Made by a program: the position numbers and the translations under genes
Notes under the pieces: model-generated
The model's database searches: none
Told to the model about the DNA's origin: nothing
What the model saw: the letters and a program-made list of their open reading frames with translations, nothing else
Part shown: positions 51,353 to 60,908 of the stretch, one piece after another
Layout of the letters: the number at the start of each line of letters is the position of its first letter
Position numbering within the stretch: the first letter of the stretch is position 1
DNA from: VRUE01 sp963742535
Lineage (GTDB): Bacteria; Actinomycetota; Thermoleophilia; Solirubrobacterales; 70-9
DNA: 64,000 nt
Direction of reading: 5' to 3'
NCBI GenBank assembly: GCA_963742535.1
Contig: CAVUMC010000002.1
Location: 1,798,001-1,862,000, forward strand

Positions 51353-52479
51353 CAGCTCAGTCCGAACGCATCGCGAATTTCGACCGGGAAGCGCGCGCCG
51401 TGGAGCTCCTCGGCGTAGTGGCGCTGATTCTCGGTGTAGGCGCTCGCATCATCTGCCCGCACGATCGCCATGATCGCCTCACGCAGCGACAGCGGATCGT
51501 CGGGATCGGCCGTATGGCCGAGGCCGTAGCGCTCGACCAGGCTGCCGACGGCGGAGTCGTTTCCCACCACCACCGGCGTGCGCGCGACCGAGGCCTCGAG
51601 CAGCACCCGTGAGCCCGACGGCCGCCAGCCGAAGGAGAGGAGCGCGCAGCGAGAGCTGCCCATCCGCTCCATCGCCTGCTCGTAGGGGACGCGGCGGAAG
51701 TCCGTGTCGAGCACGATGCCCGCCTCCCGCATCTTCTCCAGCTCGCCGTCGAGCTGCCCCTGGAACTCGGGTGCCACTTCGCCGTAGATCGAGAGCTCCA
51801 GCCCCTCGCAGCCGCTCGCCAGCGCGGCGCTGAGCCGATCCATGCCCTTGCGCTCATCGATGTAGCCGAACATGAAGCAGCCGTGTCTCTGCGCGAGCGG
51901 TTGCGGTGTGGGCACGATCTCGAGCTCCGGCTCCGGCAGCCACCGAGCCTGGGCGCCCCGTTGTCGCTGCCACCCTTTCACCGCCTCCAGGTCGAGGCCG
52001 AAGATCTCATGCGCGTCGCTGCGGCGACGCCAGCGGCGAATGTTGAGCTCCTTGAAGAGCGCGCTCGCTCGCTCGCGCAGGGAGAGCGGCAGGTCGTAGG
52101 CCCGCGGAAAGTGGGCGGTGGCGAACATGATGAAGATGCTGATCGAGCAGGGGAACGGCGCAGCGGCGGCGAGCCAGCGCAGCACCGGATCGGCGAAGAG
52201 GACCACCGCGTGATCGGGCTTCGTCGCCTCGATCGCACCCCGCAGGAGCTCGAGTTCGCGCGCGGCCAGGCTGGCCTTGTCGCGCCCGGGCTCGGCGCCC
52301 GGCCGGGGACGCTGCTCGCCCAGCGAGTAGGTCGCGGCCGGGACATCCGCCATCGCTTCGAGCAGCGGGTCTGAGCCGGCCACCACGACCTCGGCCACCG
52401 GGGCGAGGGCTTCGGCAAAGGCGCGCGCGTAGAAGTTGTGGTGCCCGCCGGCATTCCACTCGAAGAGGCAGATCTTCAC
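51352..52479 (-). CDS. GT4/GT1-type glycosyltransferase
   Basis: 375 aa, GT-B-like: N-terminal FEWNAGGHHNFYARAF, a middle segment with FGYIDERKGMDRL, and the C-terminal donor site RCALLSFGWRPSGSRVLLEASVARTPVVVGNDSAVGSLVERYGLG, with Glu in the ExxxxG(T/R)P position. The donor is unknown. It overlaps the flippase gene by 4 bases and abuts the next GT2 gene. Confidence 0.82.
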   Translation of the reverse strand: MKICLFEWNAGGHHNFYARAFAEALAPVAEVVVAGSDPLLEAMADVPAATYSLGEQRPRPGAEPGRDKASLAARELELLRGAIEATKPDHAVVLFADPVLRWLAAAAPFPCSISIFIMFATAHFPRAYDLPLSLRERASALFKELNIRRWRRRSDAHEIFGLDLEAVKGWQRQRGAQARWLPEPELEIVPTPQPLAQRHGCFMFGYIDERKGMDRLSAALASGCEGLELSIYGEVAPEFQGQLDGELEKMREAGIVLDTDFRRVPYEQAMERMGSSRCALLSFGWRPSGSRVLLEASVARTPVVVGNDSAVGSLVERYGLGHTADPDDPLSLREAIMAIVRADDASAYTENQRHYAEELHGARFPVEIRDAFGLS

Positions 52480-53975
52480 GCCGGCTTGCTCCTTCGCATC
52501 AGCGGCCGCGCCAACTCGACGATTCGCCGCAGCTCAGCGCGCGAGAAGGCCAGCTCGAGCGCGAACCAAGCGATTGCGGCGACGCCGAGTGAGACCAGCA
52601 GCCCGGTGAGATCGTTGGCGCTTCCGACCAGCTGCGCGGCGCCGGCGGCTGCCGCGGCGATCGCGGTCGCCTTCGCCACCGGGATCAGCGAGCGCCTCAG
52701 CAGCGGGTGCGAGCCGAGGGCCAGGATCGCGAGCCCGACCAGGGTGGAGATGGTCATCGCCAGGCCCACGCCGGCCTCCGCCAGTGGCCCGATCAGCAGC
52801 CCGGCGAGGGCGATCGCGGTGACTGTTTCGGCCACGGCGGAGGCGAGGGGGAAGTTCGCCTCGCCCTCGGCCATGAAGGTGCTCACCATCGTCGCGCAGG
52901 CGCTCGCAGTCAGCATCATCGCCAGGGAGCCGATCAGAACGATGTCGGACGTTGGCAGCCACTCGTCGCCGAGCACCACGGCGATGAAGGGCTGGGCGGC
53001 GCCGGCAACCAAGGCGAGCGGGAGCCCAGCGGCGATCGCGGTGTAGGCGGTGATCTGGGCGGCGCGCCGCGGCCGCAGCTCGGCGTCGCGCGAGAGGGCG
53101 GGGAAGGAGACCCTCGCAACCGCCGAGGTGAGCGCGATGGGGAAGGAGAAGAGGCGCTTGGCCATCGCGTAGTAGCCGGCGACGGACGCTCCGCCGACGG
53201 CCGCGACGATGCTGACGAAGCCCAGTTCTCGAATCAGGTAGATCCCCTGCAGGACGCTGATCTTGACGCCAAAGCTGATCAGAGGCCGCACCGGCTCGAG
53301 CTCGATCCGTGGCCGCCGCGTGAAGGGCTGGATCACCCAGGCGGCGGTGACGCCGGCGAGGGCGCCGACGGGAACCGCGCCGGAGAGGCTGAACGCGCCA
53401 AGCCCGGCTAGGGCCGCGAGCAGAGCGAAGCCGTTGAAGGCGAGCGTGTCAGCCGTCTCGACGATGGCAACGCGACCGAAGGCGAGGCGACGCTCCATCA
53501 GCACCATCGGCATCGCCCTCGCGGCGTAGAGGGGCATCGCCGCCGCAGCGACCGCGATCACCCGCAGCGTTTCGCTTTCGGCACCGGCAAGCGGGGCTAT
53601 GCCGAAGGCGATGACCAGGAGTAGGCCGCTGATCCCCGTCGCGAAGAGCAGCATCAGCCCCGCGACTGCGGACTGAACCCGCGGCGTGGGGTCTTTCTCG
53701 AGCCGGACCAAAGCCGCCGGCAACCCCAGCTCGGCGGCCCGCTGGCCGACCATCTGCAGGGCGAGGGCAATCGCGAAGAGGCCGTAGTCGGCGGGGGTGA
53801 GCAGGCGGGCGAGGACGACGGTTACGCCCGCGGTGAGCAGCTGTAGGCCGAGCGTGCGCCCAACCAGGACGCCGACCCCGCGCGCCGCCGTTATGCCGAG
53901 GGCGGGCTCGGCCGGCTGTGCCGCCTCGAAGTGCTCCGCCTCGCCGGCCTCGAACCGTTCTGGATCGCCCGGCAC
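52476..53975 (-). CDS. Wzx/MOP-type polysaccharide flippase
   Basis: 499 aa with about 14 hydrophobic helices, the first with the RfbX-like RTLGLQLLTAGVTVVLARLLTPADYGLFAIA. PADYGLFA is the hallmark of polysaccharide transporters that flip undecaprenyl-linked repeat units. A 30-residue cytoplasmic tail precedes it. I chose GTG 53975, two bases after the polymerase stop; the open frame extends further but only as overlap. It would act with the Wzy-like polymerase next to it. Confidence 0.88.
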   Translation of the reverse strand: MPGDPERFEAGEAEHFEAAQPAEPALGITAARGVGVLVGRTLGLQLLTAGVTVVLARLLTPADYGLFAIALALQMVGQRAAELGLPAALVRLEKDPTPRVQSAVAGLMLLFATGISGLLLVIAFGIAPLAGAESETLRVIAVAAAAMPLYAARAMPMVLMERRLAFGRVAIVETADTLAFNGFALLAALAGLGAFSLSGAVPVGALAGVTAAWVIQPFTRRPRIELEPVRPLISFGVKISVLQGIYLIRELGFVSIVAAVGGASVAGYYAMAKRLFSFPIALTSAVARVSFPALSRDAELRPRRAAQITAYTAIAAGLPLALVAGAAQPFIAVVLGDEWLPTSDIVLIGSLAMMLTASACATMVSTFMAEGEANFPLASAVAETVTAIALAGLLIGPLAEAGVGLAMTISTLVGLAILALGSHPLLRRSLIPVAKATAIAAAAAGAAQLVGSANDLTGLLVSLGVAAIAWFALELAFSRAELRRIVELARPLMRRSKPA

Positions 53976-53977
53976 CT

Positions 53978-56233
53978 CTACAGCAGGCCCGCCGGCCCTT
54001 GGATGTCGAAGATCCGCAGCTCCGGTCCCCCAGGGGCTTCCGGCACTACCTCGAAGATCGAGGGCGCGCCCTGCCACGAGCCCTGCAGGAAGGTGCGACG
54101 GGCTGAGATGTCTCCCGGCTCGTCGATGTCGCGCTGGTAGGCGAAGCCATTGAACTGTTCCTCGCCCGGTAGGACCTTGAGGTCGGCGTGCTCGCGGTCA
54201 GGATTGCGCTCGATCAGCATCAGGTCCGTGCGCGGCGGGGCTTCTTCGCCGTTGGCGAAGGTCTTGCCGGCCAGTTCCCCGGTCCCGATCGACCAGCGAT
54301 CCGGCTTGAGGCCGCGGAACGGAAGGTAGGTCCCGAACGCTTGAGTTTTGAAGCCGCTCTCGCCGGACAGCACGCCGAGTCGCACGCGCGAGGATTCGAG
54401 CCCACGGTCGATGCTGATCAGGTCCACCCGCGGGCCGCCGAAGGAGGCGATTTCGAAGCTGCGGTCGACTCCGGGTGCCGGGGCACCGATGCGAGTCGAG
54501 TAGCGGCGCATGATCTTGCCGTTTTCGCTGCTGCGCACGTTGATGTAAATGCGTTTCGGTGCCTGACGCATTTCGAATAGAGCAGGGCCTTCTATCGGGG
54601 CCCAGAAGCCGGTGTCATAAGAGGTGGTCGCGGGCGAACCGGTGGGTCGGAAGCGGGTTGCGAAGTGCGCCGTTTCGCTCGCCGGGTCGAAGTAACTCAA
54701 TGTCGCGGTCGGGCCCTTGCGATTGACCCACCAGACCAGGGTGTTGTCATAGGCGCGGCCGCTGTCGCTGAAGACCTGTTCCGCCCGCGCCACCGAGCCC
54801 GGCAGGCGCATCGTCTTGGAGAGCTGGAACGGTTCCGGCAGGGTGCGTTGGATGATCAGGCCGGTGACGATCAGCACCGCGACCGCTGCTATCCCGCAGA
54901 GAATCGCGGCTATTGCCCCCCGGCGCCTATTGCCGCCACTGGAGCTCTCGCTCGTCGACGCCTCCGCTGGCGGCGTCGCGGCTGTCGCTGCGGATGATCC
55001 GCTCGCCTGCACGCGGCGGATCTTCCCCCATGCCGTCCCGACGACGCCCGGTGGTGTCACCGCGTCTTCGCAAAAAGCGCCGAAGATGAACAGCAGCGGG
55101 GTGACGATGAGCCAGTCGATCTGCTGGGTCCAGAGGTTTGTGTAGAGGCCGAAGAGGGCGAGGAAGATCAGGTAGGCCGCGACCATCGACCAGCGGAAAG
55201 AATGGGTTCTGACTGCTGCCGCGTAGGCTCCGGCGGCGAGCATCCCCGTCACCGCGACGCCGGGTACGAGGGCCGGAAAGCCGCCGTCAGCCCAGAGGGA
55301 GCCGGCGACGGTGCTCGTCACCCAGGGTGGGGTCAGTTCGCCGGAGACGTCGCCGATGTGCTTGGCGCCGGAGGCGAAGCGGTCGAGGGCGGCGGCGTCG
55401 TAGGCGCCGTGAGCGAACGGCGCGGCGGTGGGAAAGTGGTGGACGATTCCCTCCAGGGCGACGAAGTTGGTCGTCAGTGCGAGGTAGATCGGTATCAGCG
55501 GCTTGATGAAGAAGGGCATCGGCGGCAGCACTTCGCCGAACAGTTCGGCCTCGAACGGGGTCATCGGGTGCTGGTAGGTGCGCAGGTAGAAGCCGAAGCA
55601 GATGACGAGGAAGGCGAACAGGGCACCGGTCCCGATCAGGTAGAGGCTGGGGCGCCCCCAATAGAGCCAGCGGGCGAGGATCACCACGACGATCGGCAGG
55701 ACGACATTGCCTCGCCCGGCCTGCAGGGCGAAGGCGCCAAGCGCGAGAGCAGAGAGCGCCAGCTCGAAACGGGACTCGCGGGCGAAGGGGTTGCGGGCGC
55801 GGGTCATCGCCACAATCACGGCGACGGTGAGCAGGTCGGTGAGCAGGATCGCCGGGCCCCCCTCGGCAAAGCGGGCATCGTCGATGCTGCCGCTGAGCAG
55901 GGGAGGGCGGCCGGCCCGGGCGAACTGGTAGGCAACGGCGAGCAGGCCGATCCCGACGAGGGCGACCATCATGCGCCGGAAGGTGCGGTCGGAGATCCGG
56001 ATCTCCGAGCGGGCCGCCGAGAACGCCGTCCCGGCGAGCGCGATCCCCTCGCCGATTAGGCCACCGGCGATGAAGGCGAGCGGGACCGCAGCGACCACCG
56101 CGATCATCACGTTCGACCAATTTCCCTGGACGTCGAGGATGTGCACCTGGGCGAGCAGCGCCACCAGCACCCAGGCGAGCGGGAAGAGCAGCAACGGCGA
56201 GAGCATCGAGGCGTTGAGGCGGCGGAAGGTCAT
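53978..56233 (-). CDS. Wzy/O-antigen-polymerase-like membrane protein with fused soluble C-terminal domain
   Basis: 751 aa. Residues about 10-400 hold 11-12 transmembrane helices with a large loop after a conserved segment (GRGNVVLPIVVVILARWLYWGRP) and FGFYLRTYQHP, as in oligosaccharide repeat-unit polymerases. A basic linker of about 50 residues, another transmembrane helix (AAILCGIAAVAVLIVTGLII) and an external domain of about 280 residues follow. The external part carries repeated R-x-D-L-x-x-I-D/E-R strands (GPRVDLISIDRG, RTDLMLIERNPD), similar to FG-GAP-like propellers. Wzy proteins usually lack such a domain. Starts at ATG 56233, overlapping the GT gene by 4 bases. Confidence 0.75.
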   Translation of the reverse strand: MTFRRLNASMLSPLLLFPLAWVLVALLAQVHILDVQGNWSNVMIAVVAAVPLAFIAGGLIGEGIALAGTAFSAARSEIRISDRTFRRMMVALVGIGLLAVAYQFARAGRPPLLSGSIDDARFAEGGPAILLTDLLTVAVIVAMTRARNPFARESRFELALSALALGAFALQAGRGNVVLPIVVVILARWLYWGRPSLYLIGTGALFAFLVICFGFYLRTYQHPMTPFEAELFGEVLPPMPFFIKPLIPIYLALTTNFVALEGIVHHFPTAAPFAHGAYDAAALDRFASGAKHIGDVSGELTPPWVTSTVAGSLWADGGFPALVPGVAVTGMLAAGAYAAAVRTHSFRWSMVAAYLIFLALFGLYTNLWTQQIDWLIVTPLLFIFGAFCEDAVTPPGVVGTAWGKIRRVQASGSSAATAATPPAEASTSESSSGGNRRRGAIAAILCGIAAVAVLIVTGLIIQRTLPEPFQLSKTMRLPGSVARAEQVFSDSGRAYDNTLVWWVNRKGPTATLSYFDPASETAHFATRFRPTGSPATTSYDTGFWAPIEGPALFEMRQAPKRIYINVRSSENGKIMRRYSTRIGAPAPGVDRSFEIASFGGPRVDLISIDRGLESSRVRLGVLSGESGFKTQAFGTYLPFRGLKPDRWSIGTGELAGKTFANGEEAPPRTDLMLIERNPDREHADLKVLPGEEQFNGFAYQRDIDEPGDISARRTFLQGSWQGAPSIFEVVPEAPGGPELRIFDIQGPAGLL

Positions 56234-57147
56234 TGGCTTGCTGGCCCCAGCCGGTAGCCGCGGGCGTAACCGGCCCGCGTCATCGCCAGCCAAACTCGCT
56301 CTCGCACCCCGCTGGGCAACGGCAGCCTAGCTACGGCGCTGAGCAGTGGCTCGGCCGCTCGCACCGCCGACCAGGCGAGCCCCCGCGGCTCCTGCACGCC
56401 CGGGTGCGGGCGGTCAGGGCGCAGGCGGTTATAGAGCGCGGCCGAGCGACCGACCGCGATCGAACGGCGCAGCGACTGCGCTGGTGTGGTCGGGTGGTCG
56501 TGGAGGACGAGCAACTCGGGGTGGTAGTCGAGCTCGAGCCCGCTATCTGCGAGCCGCACGCCCAGCTCGGTGTCCTCGACCGCGGCGGTCGGGAAGCGGA
56601 CATCGAAACCACCGACCCGCTCGAAGAACGAGCGCTTGAGCGAGGCATGCGAGCTGTAGAAATAGCTGGCACTGTCGACCGGGCCCGGGTCGAGCTCGCA
56701 ATAGTGGAACTGCGGGCCGCCGTTCTCGAGCCAGCGCATGAATGGGGTTATGGGGGCATCCGGCGTCCAGGTGATTCGGCCCAGCACGCCGTAGGTCGGC
56801 TCGGGACGGGCCGCGTGTAGGTCGAGATGGGCCCGCAGCAGCCCCTTGTTCTCGGGCTCGGTGTCGTCGCCAAGAAAGAGCAAAACCTCGCCGCTTGCCG
56901 CTGAGACCCCGGCATTGCGCGCCGCCGCTGGCCCTCCCTCAGGCTGTTCGAGCAGGCGGATCGGCAATTCCGCCTCGCCTTCGCGGGCGCGGACCTGCTC
57001 CAGCGTCCCGTCGCTCGAGCCATTGTCAACCACCACCACCTCGAGGCGTGTGCCGGCCGCCTCCTGCGCTTCAAGCGCATCGAGGGTCCGGGCCAGCGCC
57101 TCGGCGCGGTCCTTGGTCGGTATGACGACGGAGAGGGAGGTGGTCAT
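56230..57147 (-). CDS. GT2 glycosyltransferase
   Basis: 305 aa: VVIPTKDRAEALARTL, VVVDNGSSDGTLE, GGPAAARNAGV, a FLGDDTEP metal loop, YFYSSHASLKRSFFERVGGFD, AVEDTELGVRL. The C-terminal third is helical and basic. Donor unknown; probably adds one sugar of the repeat unit. It overlaps both neighbouring genes by 4 bases. Confidence 0.85.
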   Translation of the reverse strand: MTTSLSVVIPTKDRAEALARTLDALEAQEAAGTRLEVVVVDNGSSDGTLEQVRAREGEAELPIRLLEQPEGGPAAARNAGVSAASGEVLLFLGDDTEPENKGLLRAHLDLHAARPEPTYGVLGRITWTPDAPITPFMRWLENGGPQFHYCELDPGPVDSASYFYSSHASLKRSFFERVGGFDVRFPTAAVEDTELGVRLADSGLELDYHPELLVLHDHPTTPAQSLRRSIAVGRSAALYNRLRPDRPHPGVQEPRGLAWSAVRAAEPLLSAVARLPLPSGVRERVWLAMTRAGYARGYRLGPASQ

Positions 57148-57965
57148 GTGGCGCCGCCCGCTCTAAGGCGTCTGGAGAGCCTAAGTAGCGGCGCGGCGAT
57201 TGGCATTGCGCGGGCGTGGTGGAGGCGAATGTAGCGTTCGACCGAGTCGAGCCGGATCGCTTGTTGGCGGCGCTGATCGACCTGGATAAAGGCCTCAGCG
57301 CCGATGTGCCCAACCCGGGCCGAGCCGACGATCAGGTTGCGATAGCCGGCGTCGTGCAGGCGCTGCGCCAGGTCGACGTCCTCATACCAGAGGAAGAAGC
57401 CCTCGTCGAAGCCACCCATCTCCTCCCAGGTCTCGCGCCGAACCACGAAGCAGGCGCCGGAGGGCTGGCCGACCTCAGTCACTTCACCTAGCCCCGGGCT
57501 CGGCTGCGGCCGCTCGCCGAAGGAGCCGGCGAAGATTCGAGCCAGCATCGTCGCCGTCCCGGGTAGGGCGGCGTGGTAGCGGTCGGTATCGCTGCCGAAC
57601 ACCGGCCCGACCATGCCCGCCCGCGGCTCGCCAGCGCCGGCGGCAAGTGCGGCTAGCGCCCCGGGGTCGGCCAGGACGTCGGCGTTGCTGACGCAGACCA
57701 GCTCCGCGCCTCCGCCGCGCAGCGCCCGGTTGGCGGCCCGCCCGTAGCCGGCGTTCTGCTCCGACAGCTCGAGACGGACGCCCTCCGGGCAGCCCTCGCT
57801 CAATAGCTGGCGCTGCTCCGGGCGCGAGTCGTTGTCGACGATCGTCACCCGCGCCTCGACGCCCTCGGAGGCGATATAGGCGCGTGCCGCGGCCAGCGCC
57901 GCCTCGGCGGTGTTCCAGTTGACGATCGCCACATCGATTGCGGACGAATGGGCATCGGGGCTCAT
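57144..57965 (-). CDS. GT2 glycosyltransferase (rhamnosyltransferase-like)
   Basis: 273 aa: AIVNWNTAEAALAA, TIVDNDSRPEQRQLL, NAGYGRAANRAL, a VSNADV metal loop, SGACFVVRRETWEEMGGFDEGFFLWYEDVDLAQRL. It has the same rhamnosyltransferase-type motifs as the 50.4-kb gene. It is the first gene of the minus-strand operon, divergent from rmlA with a 29-base gap, so one control region may serve rhamnose synthesis and its transferases. Confidence 0.87.
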   Translation of the reverse strand: MSPDAHSSAIDVAIVNWNTAEAALAAARAYIASEGVEARVTIVDNDSRPEQRQLLSEGCPEGVRLELSEQNAGYGRAANRALRGGGAELVCVSNADVLADPGALAALAAGAGEPRAGMVGPVFGSDTDRYHAALPGTATMLARIFAGSFGERPQPSPGLGEVTEVGQPSGACFVVRRETWEEMGGFDEGFFLWYEDVDLAQRLHDAGYRNLIVGSARVGHIGAEAFIQVDQRRQQAIRLDSVERYIRLHHARAMPIAAPLLRLSRRLRAGGAT

Positions 57966-57994
57966 CGCCGTCGCGACGATAGCCTTCCGGCGAC

Positions 57995-59074
57995 GTGCAA
58001 GACCTCAAGGGCTTGATCCTCTCCGGTGGGGCCGGGACGCGCTTGCGACCGATCACCCACACTTCCGCCAAGCAGCTGGTTCCGGTTGCCAACAAGCCCG
58101 TGCTCTTCTACGGGATCGAGGCGCTGGTCGACGCCGGTGTCACCGAGATCGGAATCATCATCGCGCCGGAGACCGGCGATGAGATCCGCGAGGCGGCCGG
58201 TGACGGCTCCGCCTTCGGCGCCAAGATCACCTACATCGTCCAGGACAAGCCCGCCGGGCTCGCTCACGCGGTTCTCACCGCGGAGGAGTTCATCGGCGGC
58301 TCACCCTTCGTCATGTACCTCGGCGACAACCTGCTTGCCGACGGCCTGCGCGGCCTCGTCTCGACTTTCCGCGAGGAGGAGCCCGATGCCCTGATCCTGT
58401 TGACGCCGGTTGACGACCCCCAGTCCTACGGCGTCGCCGAGCTCGACGGCGATGGGGGGATCGTGCGCCTGATCGAGAAGCCGAAAGATCCGCCCTCGAA
58501 CCTCGCCCTGGTCGGCGTCTATCTCTTCGCCCCGCCGATCTTCGACGCCGCCCGGGCGCTCGAGCCTTCCTGGCGCGGCGAGCTGGAGATCACCGAGGCG
58601 ATCCAGAGCCTGATCGAAGAGAACCGCGCCGTGCGCTCGGAGGTGGTCAGCGGCTGGTGGAAGGACACCGGTCAGCTCGCCGACATGCTCGAGGCCAACC
58701 GGCTCGTGCTGGAGGAGATCGAGACCGCGATCGAGGGCGAGGTCGACGATTCCTCCCGGGTCGAGGGGCGTGTCGTCGTTGCCCCCGGTGCCGAGATAAA
58801 GAACTCGGTCGTGCGCGGCCCGGCGGTAATCGGCCCCGGTGCCCGTATCGAGGACGCCTACATCGGTCCCTACAGCTCGATCGGCGAGGGCGTCTGCGTG
58901 CGCCGCTCCGAAGTCGAGCACTCGATCATCCTCACCGGCTCCGTGGTCGAGGACCTCGGCACCCGCCTCGAGGCGAGCCTGCTTGGCCGCGAAGTGAAGC
59001 TGACCCGCAGCGACGGCATGCCGAAGACGCTGCGGATGCTGGTCGGCGATAAGTCGGAGATCAAGCTGATCTGA
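57995..59074 (+). CDS. rmlA: Glucose-1-phosphate thymidylyltransferase, long form
   Basis: 359 aa. Nucleotidyltransferase domain with LSGGAGTRLRPITHTSAKQLVPVANKPV, GDN metal site and EKPKDPPSN, plus a C-terminal left-handed beta-helix (about 245-345, hexapeptide repeats), which marks the long-type RmlA rather than the classic 290-aa enzyme. It makes dTDP-glucose, the first step to dTDP-L-rhamnose. The start is GTG 57995. Stop and next start overlap by one base. Confidence 0.92.
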   Translation: MQDLKGLILSGGAGTRLRPITHTSAKQLVPVANKPVLFYGIEALVDAGVTEIGIIIAPETGDEIREAAGDGSAFGAKITYIVQDKPAGLAHAVLTAEEFIGGSPFVMYLGDNLLADGLRGLVSTFREEEPDALILLTPVDDPQSYGVAELDGDGGIVRLIEKPKDPPSNLALVGVYLFAPPIFDAARALEPSWRGELEITEAIQSLIEENRAVRSEVVSGWWKDTGQLADMLEANRLVLEEIETAIEGEVDDSSRVEGRVVVAPGAEIKNSVVRGPAVIGPGARIEDAYIGPYSSIGEGVCVRRSEVEHSIILTGSVVEDLGTRLEASLLGREVKLTRSDGMPKTLRMLVGDKSEIKLI

Positions 59075-59928
59075 TGAAGGTCCTGGTCACAGGCGCGGGC
59101 GGCATGCTCGGCCGCGACGTCGTGCTCGCAGCGGGCAACGCCGGCCACGACGTCGTCGGCTTCGGCCACACCGAGCTCGACGTCACCGACGCGTCCGTGC
59201 TCACCGCCAAGTTCGAGTTGGAGCGCCCCGACGTGGTGATCAACTGCGCCGCCTGGACCGATGTCGACGGCGCCGAGGAGGCCGAGGAGGAGGCGACCGC
59301 GGTCAACGGGGCCGCCGCCGGCAACGTCGCCGCCGCTGCGGCGGAGGTGGGCGCCAGCGTCGTCTATGTCTCCAGCGACTACGTCTTCGACGGCAGCAAG
59401 GGCGCGCCCTATGTAGAGACCGACCAGACCGCACCGCTCTCCGCCTACGGACGCAGCAAGCTCGCTGGCGAGGAGGCAACCGCCGCCGCCAACAAACGCC
59501 ATTTCGTCGTCCGCTCCTCCTGGCTCTTCGGGATCAGCGGCTCCAACTTCGTCGAGACGATGCTGCGCCTGGCCTCGACCCAGAACGAGGTGCTGGTCGT
59601 CCGCGATCAGATCGGCTCGCCCACCTACACCTGGCACCTGGCCTACGGCATCGTCCGCCTGATCGAGGGGATCGAGTTCGGCATCCACCACATGGCCGCG
59701 GGCGGCGCCTGTTCCTGGTACGACTTCGCCCGCGAGATCTTCGATCAGGCCAAGGTCGAGTGCCTCGTCCTCTCCGCCACCACTGACATGCTCGGACGCC
59801 CCGCACCCCGCCCGCCCTTCTCAGCACTGGAGAGCCAGCGTAAGCACGCGATCGAGCTGCCGCCCTGGCGCGACGGCCTTTCCGCCTATCTCTCCCAGCG
59901 CTCCGCCGAGCGGGAGGCAGCGGCATGA
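59074..59928 (+). CDS. rmlD: dTDP-4-dehydrorhamnose reductase
   Basis: 284-aa reductase-type SDR: TGAGGMLGRDVV, NCAAWTDVDGAE, YVSSDYVFDGSKG, SAYGRSKLAGE (YxxxK), RSSWLFG. It reduces the 4-keto group in the last step of dTDP-L-rhamnose synthesis with NAD(P)H. It overlaps rmlB by 4 bases. Confidence 0.93.
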   Translation: MKVLVTGAGGMLGRDVVLAAGNAGHDVVGFGHTELDVTDASVLTAKFELERPDVVINCAAWTDVDGAEEAEEEATAVNGAAAGNVAAAAAEVGASVVYVSSDYVFDGSKGAPYVETDQTAPLSAYGRSKLAGEEATAAANKRHFVVRSSWLFGISGSNFVETMLRLASTQNEVLVVRDQIGSPTYTWHLAYGIVRLIEGIEFGIHHMAAGGACSWYDFAREIFDQAKVECLVLSATTDMLGRPAPRPPFSALESQRKHAIELPPWRDGLSAYLSQRSAEREAAA

Positions 59929-60908
59929 AGCTCCTCGTCACCGGTGCCGCCGGCTTCATCGGTTCCACCTACGTCCGCCTCGTCGGCGACGAGCACGAGG
60001 TGCGGGTGCTCGACAAGCTCACCTACGCCGGCCGGCGCGAGAACCTGCCCGAGGGCACCGAGCTGGTCGAGGGCGCGATCGAGGACCCGAAGGTCGTGCG
60101 CGAAGCGATGGAGGGCTGCGACGCGGTCGTCAACTTCGCCGCCGAGTCGCACGTCGACCGCTCGATCGACGACCAGGACGCCTTCGCCCGCACCCACGTA
60201 ATCGGCACCGGCACGCTGCTCGACGCCGCCCGCGAGCTCGGCGTCGGTCGCTACCTGCAGGTCTCCACCGACGAGGTCTACGGCTCGATCGAGTCCGGCT
60301 CCTTCACCGAGACCTCGCCGCTTGATCCGTCGTCTCCTTACTCGGCGACCAAGGCCGCCGGTGACCTGCTCGTCACCGCCCACGTTCACACCTACGGCAT
60401 CGACGCCTCAATCGTGCGCGGCTCCAACAACTACGGCCCGCGCCAGTACCCCGAGAAGCTGATCCCGCTGATCACGCTCAACGCCCTGCACGGCGACTCG
60501 CTGCCGGTCTACGGTGACGGCAAGCAGGTCCGTAACTGGCTCTACGTCGAGGATTTCTGCAGCGGCATCCACACGGTGCTGACCAAGGGCGAGGCCGGCG
60601 AGGCCTACAACGTCGGCGGCCCCGACGAGTGCGAGAACATCGAGGTGATCAAGCGGGTGATCGAGCTCACCGGCAAAGACGAGTCGTTGATCGAGTACGT
60701 CACCGATCGCCCCGGGCACGATCGCCGTTACTCACTCTCCTCCGCCAAGCTCAAGGAGCAGCTGGGCTGGGAGGCTCAGGTCCACTTCGCCGAGGGGCTG
60801 GAGAGGACCGTCGCCTGGTATCGCGACAACGAGGATTGGTGGGGTCCGATCCGCTCCGGCGAATACCGCGAGTACTACGAAAAGCAGTACGGCAAGGCGC
60901 TCGGCTGA
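59925..60908 (+). CDS. rmlB: dTDP-glucose 4,6-dehydratase
   Basis: 327 aa: VTGAAGFIGSTYVR, NFAAESHVDRSI, VSTDEVYGS, SPYSATKAAGDLL (YxxxK), RGSNNYGPRQYPEKLIPL, GKQVRNWLYVEDFC. The AAESHVDRS and NNYGPRQYPEKL segments are diagnostic for RmlB. It converts dTDP-glucose to the 4-keto-6-deoxy sugar. Its stop overlaps the rmlC start by one base. Confidence 0.94.
   Translation: MKLLVTGAAGFIGSTYVRLVGDEHEVRVLDKLTYAGRRENLPEGTELVEGAIEDPKVVREAMEGCDAVVNFAAESHVDRSIDDQDAFARTHVIGTGTLLDAARELGVGRYLQVSTDEVYGSIESGSFTETSPLDPSSPYSATKAAGDLLVTAHVHTYGIDASIVRGSNNYGPRQYPEKLIPLITLNALHGDSLPVYGDGKQVRNWLYVEDFCSGIHTVLTKGEAGEAYNVGGPDECENIEVIKRVIELTGKDESLIEYVTDRPGHDRRYSLSSAKLKEQLGWEAQVHFAEGLERTVAWYRDNEDWWGPIRSGEYREYYEKQYGKALG

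Noticed and set aside
52476..54077. Longer flippase start upstream of 53975
   Set aside because: The extra 34 residues are only overlap with the polymerase gene's coding region and have no family counterpart.
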